Assembly (NCBI GenBank): GCA_014874175.1
Contig: JACWAD010000004.1
Location: 1 to 32,536 of the forward strand
Origin: Thermoleophilia bacterium
GTDB lineage: Bacteria > Actinomycetota > Thermoleophilia > BMS3ABIN01
Length of the DNA: 32,536 nucleotides
Direction: 5' to 3'
The notes below the pieces were generated by a model. That model worked only from the letters and a program-made list of their open reading frames with translations. It was not told the origin of the DNA and made no database searches. Shown here in pieces: positions 29,281 through 32,536 of this stretch; positions within the stretch are counted from its first letter, which is position 1, and every line of letters starts with the position of its first letter. Position numbers and translations under genes: made by a program.

Positions 29281-30498
29281 ATGCCAACAATCGTTCAGAA
29301 ATACGGCGGTACGTCTGTTGAGGGTGCGGAGCGGATCAAGAACGTGGCGCGACGAATCGTGGCGGCGCATGATGCCGGTAACAAGGTAGTGGTTGTGGTC
29401 AGCGCCATGGGCGACTCCACCGACGAACTGCTGAAGATGGCGCACCAGATTTCAGCAGCCCCTCCCGAGCGGGAGCTGGACATGCTGCTCTCCACCGGCG
29501 AGCGCGTCAGCGTTGCTCTTCTGGCGATGGCCATTCATGAGCTGGGCCGGACTGCGATCTCTCTCAGCGGCAACCAGGCCGGCATCCAGACCAACACTGT
29601 CCACACCCGGGCGCGCATCACCGGCGTCGAAACCGGCCGTTTAATCGAAGAGCTTGAAAGTGGTAAGATTGTGCTCGTTGCTGGCTTCCAGGGCGTTTCG
29701 CCCGATGAAGATGTAACCACGCTGGGCCGGGGCGGCTCGGACACAACCGCCGTGGCGCTGGCGGCGGCGCTGGGCGCCGGACAGTGCGAGATTTATACTG
29801 ACGTCGAGGGAGTCTACACCGCCGATCCGGGCATCGTGCCTGATGCGCGCAGGCTGGCGTCCGTCTCCTACGGCGAGATGCTGGAGATGGCCGCCACCGG
29901 CGCCGAAGTGCTGATGCTGCGCTCGGTGGAGTACGCCCAGAAGTACGGCGTGCCGCTGCATGTGCGCAGCAGCTTCTCAGGCGATCCCGGCACCTGCATC
30001 AGGGAGGAAGACGAGGAAATGGAAAAAGCCGTAGTCAGCGCGGTAACGTATACAAGCGATGAATCAAAACTGACCCTGCTGCGGGTGCCCGACCGTCCCG
30101 GCGTGGCCGCGACTGTGTTCGGCGCCCTGGCGGAGGCAGACGTCAATGTTGACACAATCATCCAGAACGTCAGCGAGCAAGGCACGACCGACATATCCTT
30201 CACGGTCAACCAGACAGACCTGCCGGGAGCGCAAAAGGCGCTGCAGGCGATCGCTGGCGATCTTGGCGTCGCTTTCCTGATCGACAACGATATGGGCAAA
30301 GTATCGATCGTAGGCGCCGGCATGAAGAGCTATCCCGGCGTCGCCGCCAAGATGTTCGGCACGCTGGCCGCAGCCGGCGTCAACATCGAGATGATCAGCA
30401 CCTCTTCCATCAAGATTTCCTGCGTCATCAAGCGGGGGCAGGTGAAAAAAGCGGTGCAGGCGCTGCACGAGGCTTTCGGGCTCGGTAACACCGTTTAA
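29281..30498 (+). CDS. lysC: Aspartate kinase (aspartokinase)
   Basis: 405 residues. It phosphorylates L-aspartate with ATP, the first step to lysine, threonine and methionine. The kinase domain (~1-240) has the N-terminal [52 protein letters not shown] and [14 protein letters not shown]. Two ACT domains follow (~260-400: [17 protein letters not shown] and [20 protein letters not shown], then [15 protein letters not shown]) and would bind Lys/Thr as feedback inhibitors. It is followed 87 bases later by asd, the next enzyme. No Shine-Dalgarno sequence precedes the ATG, but a -10 box lies seven bases upstream. Confidence 0.96.
   Translation: MPTIVQKYGGTSVEGAERIKNVARRIVAAHDAGNKVVVVVSAMGDSTDELLKMAHQISAAPPERELDMLLSTGERVSVALLAMAIHELGRTAISLSGNQAGIQTNTVHTRARITGVETGRLIEELESGKIVLVAGFQGVSPDEDVTTLGRGGSDTTAVALAAALGAGQCEIYTDVEGVYTADPGIVPDARRLASVSYGEMLEMAATGAEVLMLRSVEYAQKYGVPLHVRSSFSGDPGTCIREEDEEMEKAVVSAVTYTSDESKLTLLRVPDRPGVAATVFGALAEADVNVDTIIQNVSEQGTTDISFTVNQTDLPGAQKALQAIAGDLGVAFLIDNDMGKVSIVGAGMKSYPGVAAKMFGTLAAAGVNIEMISTSSIKISCVIKRGQVKKAVQALHEAFGLGNTV
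30019..30498 (+). CDS. Internal start giving the aspartokinase beta (regulatory) subunit
   Basis: In-frame ATG at 30019 begins [20 protein letters not shown], closely parallel to the known beta-subunit start of Corynebacterium glutamicum aspartokinase (MEEAVLTGVATDKSEAKVTV). The purine-rich AGGGAGGAAGACGAGG upstream could serve as a ribosome-binding site. The product would be the 159-residue tandem-ACT part. Inferred from homology. Confidence 0.55.
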   Translation: MEKAVVSAVTYTSDESKLTLLRVPDRPGVAATVFGALAEADVNVDTIIQNVSEQGTTDISFTVNQTDLPGAQKALQAIAGDLGVAFLIDNDMGKVSIVGAGMKSYPGVAAKMFGTLAAAGVNIEMISTSSIKISCVIKRGQVKKAVQALHEAFGLGNTV

Positions 30499-30585
30499 AG
30501 CTTCACAGGTTTCGATTTGGGTCTCGTTAAACTTGAAACGAAAACAGGGATGGGGGCACAAACCTGAAGCAAAGGAAACCTTTCT

Positions 30586-31605
30586 GTGGCCGATGGTTAT
30601 AACGTAGCCGTCGCCGGCGCCACCGGCGCCGTCGGCGGCGTCATGCTGAAGCTGCTTGAGGAGCGGAATTTCCCTGTGGCAGAAGTGCGGCCGCTGGCCT
30701 CGGCGCGCTCCGCCGGCCAGGCGGTCCCATTCGCCGGCAAGGAAGTCGAAGTCAGGGAGCTGACGGCGGGCAGCTTCGACGGGATCGACATTGCCCTGTT
30801 CTCTGCGGGCAGTGTCCGCAGCAAGGAATTTGCCCCGCCCGCTGTCGAGTCCGGCGCGGTGGTTATTGACAACTCCAGCGCCTTCCGCATGGAGCCAAAC
30901 GTGCCGCTGGTGGTGCCCGAGGTCAATGCAGATGATATCAAGTGGCATGAGGGCATCATCGCCAACCCCAATTGCTCCACCATCCAGATGGTGGTGGCGC
31001 TTAAGCCGATTTATGATGCAGTGGGCATCGAGCGGATTGTGGTCACCACCTTCCAGTCGGTTTCCGGCACTGGCAAATCGGCGATGGCGGAGCTTTTCCA
31101 GCAGTCGGAAGCGGTGCTGGGATCAGGTCAGGTCTCCTGCAACGCCTATCCACACCAGATTGCCTTCAATATAGTGCCGCAGATCGAGCACTTTCATGAC
31201 AACGGCTATACTAATGAGGAAATAAAATTGATCAATGAGACGCGCAAGATCTTCGGCGACCCCCGGCTGCGCGTCACGGCGACCTGCGCCCGTGTACCGG
31301 TCTTCACCGGCCATAGCGAATCTGTGAATATACAAACGGCGCGGCCCGTCAGCGCCGGGGAAGTGCGCCGCCTGATGCTGGCTGCGCCGGGCGTGGCGCT
31401 TGTCGATGACCCGGAAAATCTTGAATATCCCATGCCGGTAAGCGCCGCTGGCCGCGACGAAGTGATGGTGGGCCGCATCCGCGCCGACGAGTCGGAAGAA
31501 AACTCGCTCAACCTGTGGATTGTAAGCGACAACCTCCGCAAAGGCGCCGCCACCAACGCGGTGCAGATCGCGGAGCTCCTAGTAAAAACCGGCGTTTTGG
31601 AGTAG
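30586..31605 (+). CDS. asd: Aspartate-semialdehyde dehydrogenase
   Basis: 339 residues from a GTG start, with AAAGGAAA nine bases upstream. It reduces aspartyl phosphate to the semialdehyde with NADPH, the second step after LysC. The NADP motif GATGAVGG (~11-18) is at the N-terminus. IDNSSAFRMEPNVPLVVPEV (~87-106) and the catalytic Cys in NPNCSTIQMVVALKP (~127-141) mark the active site. TTFQSVSGTGK and the substrate region RVPVFTGHSESVNIQ follow. Length and motifs are normal for the bacterial enzyme. It is separated from lysC by 87 bases with no obvious terminator, so the two are probably co-transcribed. The strong hairpin at 31620 closes the unit. Confidence 0.96.
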   Translation: MADGYNVAVAGATGAVGGVMLKLLEERNFPVAEVRPLASARSAGQAVPFAGKEVEVRELTAGSFDGIDIALFSAGSVRSKEFAPPAVESGAVVIDNSSAFRMEPNVPLVVPEVNADDIKWHEGIIANPNCSTIQMVVALKPIYDAVGIERIVVTTFQSVSGTGKSAMAELFQQSEAVLGSGQVSCNAYPHQIAFNIVPQIEHFHDNGYTNEEIKLINETRKIFGDPRLRVTATCARVPVFTGHSESVNIQTARPVSAGEVRRLMLAAPGVALVDDPENLEYPMPVSAAGRDEVMVGRIRADESEENSLNLWIVSDNLRKGAATNAVQIAELLVKTGVLE

Positions 31606-31619
31606 GGAGCCGGCATACG

Positions 31620-31650
31620 GGGGCGCAGCGCGCCCGGCGCGCTGCGCCCC
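31620..31650 (+). terminator. 14-bp GC hairpin downstream of asd, candidate U-less terminator
   Basis: Perfect 14-bp arms (GGGGCGCAGCGCGC and its complement) around CCG, 15 bases after the asd stop. It is followed by C-rich, not T-rich, sequence. Similar in type to the hairpin at 29206-29244. Confidence 0.55.
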
Positions 31651-31683
31651 GCCCCCCTACAGTCAGCAGCACGTCTGATTCAG

Positions 31684-31734
31684 CTTCCTTTTTTCGGGAA
31701 TAGCATGGCATGCACGCCGCGCCTGAAAAGGAAG
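31684..31734 (+). promoter_or_regulatory. Inverted repeat that can pair with the capA-like ribosome-binding site
   Basis: CTTCCTTTT (31684-31692) is perfectly complementary to AAAAGGAAG (31726-31734), which is the ribosome-binding site five bases before the ATG at 31740. Pairing would hide the site. Confidence 0.45.
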
Positions 31735-31739
31735 ATAGC

Positions 31740-32536
31740 ATGAGGCTACTGTTCGTCGGAGACGTCATGCTGGGACGTCTTGTCAACAGAGAGCTGAAGA
31801 GCCGTCCGCCGGAATATCCCTGGGGCGATACGCTGCCCCTGTTCAGGCAGGCAGACTTGAGGTTCTGCAATCTGGAGTGCGTCATCTCCGGCCGGGACCG
31901 GCCCTGGTCAGTCAGCCCCAAAGCCTTTCACTTCCGCTCTGACGCCAGGAACATCGCCGTGCTTAAGGCCGCCGGCATTGACGCCGTCTCCCTGGCCAAC
32001 AATCATGTTCTTGACTATGAATATGAATCCATGTTTGAAATGTTCGTTATTCTCGACTCGGCCGGCATCGCTCATGCCGGCGCCGGCGCGCACCTTGGCG
32101 CAGCCTCGAAAGCAGCAGTGCTGGAGAGAGACAGCCGCCGCATCGGCATGCTCGCCTTCACTGACAATGAGCCAGGCTGGCAGGCAGGCCCTTCCCAGCC
32201 AGGCGTTCTGTATTCGCCGGTCGAGCCTCACGACGAACATGCTGCAAACCTGTTTCGGTTGGTTAAAAAGACCTCAGCCATTGTTGACTTGCTGATAGTT
32301 TCTGCCCATTGGGGCCCCAACTGGGGATACGGGCTGCCGGCCGGGCAGCAGTCATTCGCCCACGCCCTGATCGAAGCCGGCGCCGATATCATTTTTGGTC
32401 ATTCGGGTCACATATTCCGCGGGGTAGAAACCTACCGCGGCCGGTCGATTCTTTATTGCACGGGGGATTTCATCGATGATTACGCCGTGGACGAGGTTGA
32501 GCGAAATGACGAATCCGGCATTTTTGTGGTCACAGC
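31740..32536 (+). CDS. CapA-family metallophosphatase-like protein (partial)
   Basis: Runs off the right edge after ~265 residues, about two thirds or more of a typical CapA-family protein. It starts MRLLFVGDVMLGRLVNRELK. Metal-binding motifs of the calcineurin-like CapA (PGA_cap) fold appear in order: GDVMLGR (7-13), FCNLECVISG (~47-56), DAVSLANNHVLDY (~81-93), VSAHWGPNWG (~190) and IIFGHSGHIFRG (~218), then SILYCTGDF. CapA proteins take part in poly-gamma-glutamate capsule export or related surface functions; many homologs have no capsule genes, and none are seen here. No signal peptide or membrane anchor lies at this N-terminus. AAGGAAG lies five bases before the ATG. Confidence 0.88.
   Translation, partial: MRLLFVGDVMLGRLVNRELKSRPPEYPWGDTLPLFRQADLRFCNLECVISGRDRPWSVSPKAFHFRSDARNIAVLKAAGIDAVSLANNHVLDYEYESMFEMFVILDSAGIAHAGAGAHLGAASKAAVLERDSRRIGMLAFTDNEPGWQAGPSQPGVLYSPVEPHDEHAANLFRLVKKTSAIVDLLIVSAHWGPNWGYGLPAGQQSFAHALIEAGADIIFGHSGHIFRGVETYRGRSILYCTGDFIDDYAVDEVERNDESGIFVVT

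Noticed and set aside
28129-29445. 438-codon minus-strand open frame across porB
   Set aside because: Antisense to porB and lysC; no recognisable motif and no ribosome-binding site.

Overview
The window is a GC-rich, densely coded stretch of bacterial chromosome. It suggests an anaerobic, probably uncultured, deep-branching actinobacterium. Three things point there: a fused PafB-PafC-type double-WYL regulator next to an addAB-type repair operon, an aspartokinase with the internal beta-subunit start known from Corynebacterium-type enzymes, and a four-subunit pyruvate:ferredoxin oxidoreductase, which implies anaerobic metabolism. This placement is inference; the window contains no rRNA.

Layout. 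From 1 to 3.7 kb, on the minus strand, lie two tandem YbjT-like short-chain dehydrogenases, a protein made of two copies of one ~95-residue domain, and a double-rhodanese lipoprotein. From 4.3 to 6.7 kb is a secreted 14-repeat beta-propeller protein with a C-terminal domain that recurs in a second secreted propeller protein at 21.2-22.6 kb. From 6.8 to 8.6 kb are a remnant resembling the C-terminus of Fic proteins, a tRNA-Thr(CGT), a GT4 glycosyltransferase and a dispersed palindromic repeat. From 8.6 to 11.8 kb are a hybrid sensor kinase and a YbaK-type deacylase. From 11.8 to 18.9 kb a minus-strand operon encodes a small membrane Cys-cluster protein, a small basic protein, AddB and AddA. It diverges from the PafBC-like regulator at 19.0-21.1 kb, whose mycobacterial relatives switch on DNA-damage genes.

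The most interesting part is 22.6-25.8 kb on the minus strand. It reads as a compact peptide-modification (RiPP-like) cassette: a PqqD-like peptide chaperone, a radical SAM/SPASM maturase, a 57-residue Cys-containing precursor peptide ending in Ser, an HPr-kinase-like protein and a Ser/His/Asp S26-type peptidase with no visible membrane anchor. The maturase is interrupted by a one-base frameshift in a run of seven G. The precursor has what looks like its own promoter, with a perfect tandem 10-bp repeat in its leader.

From 26.0 to 29.1 kb the plus strand carries porGDAB with overlapping genes. It is followed by two perfect GC-rich palindromes, then aspartate kinase and aspartate-semialdehyde dehydrogenase (first two steps of the aspartate amino-acid family), a third strong hairpin, and a CapA-like phosphatase that runs off the right edge.
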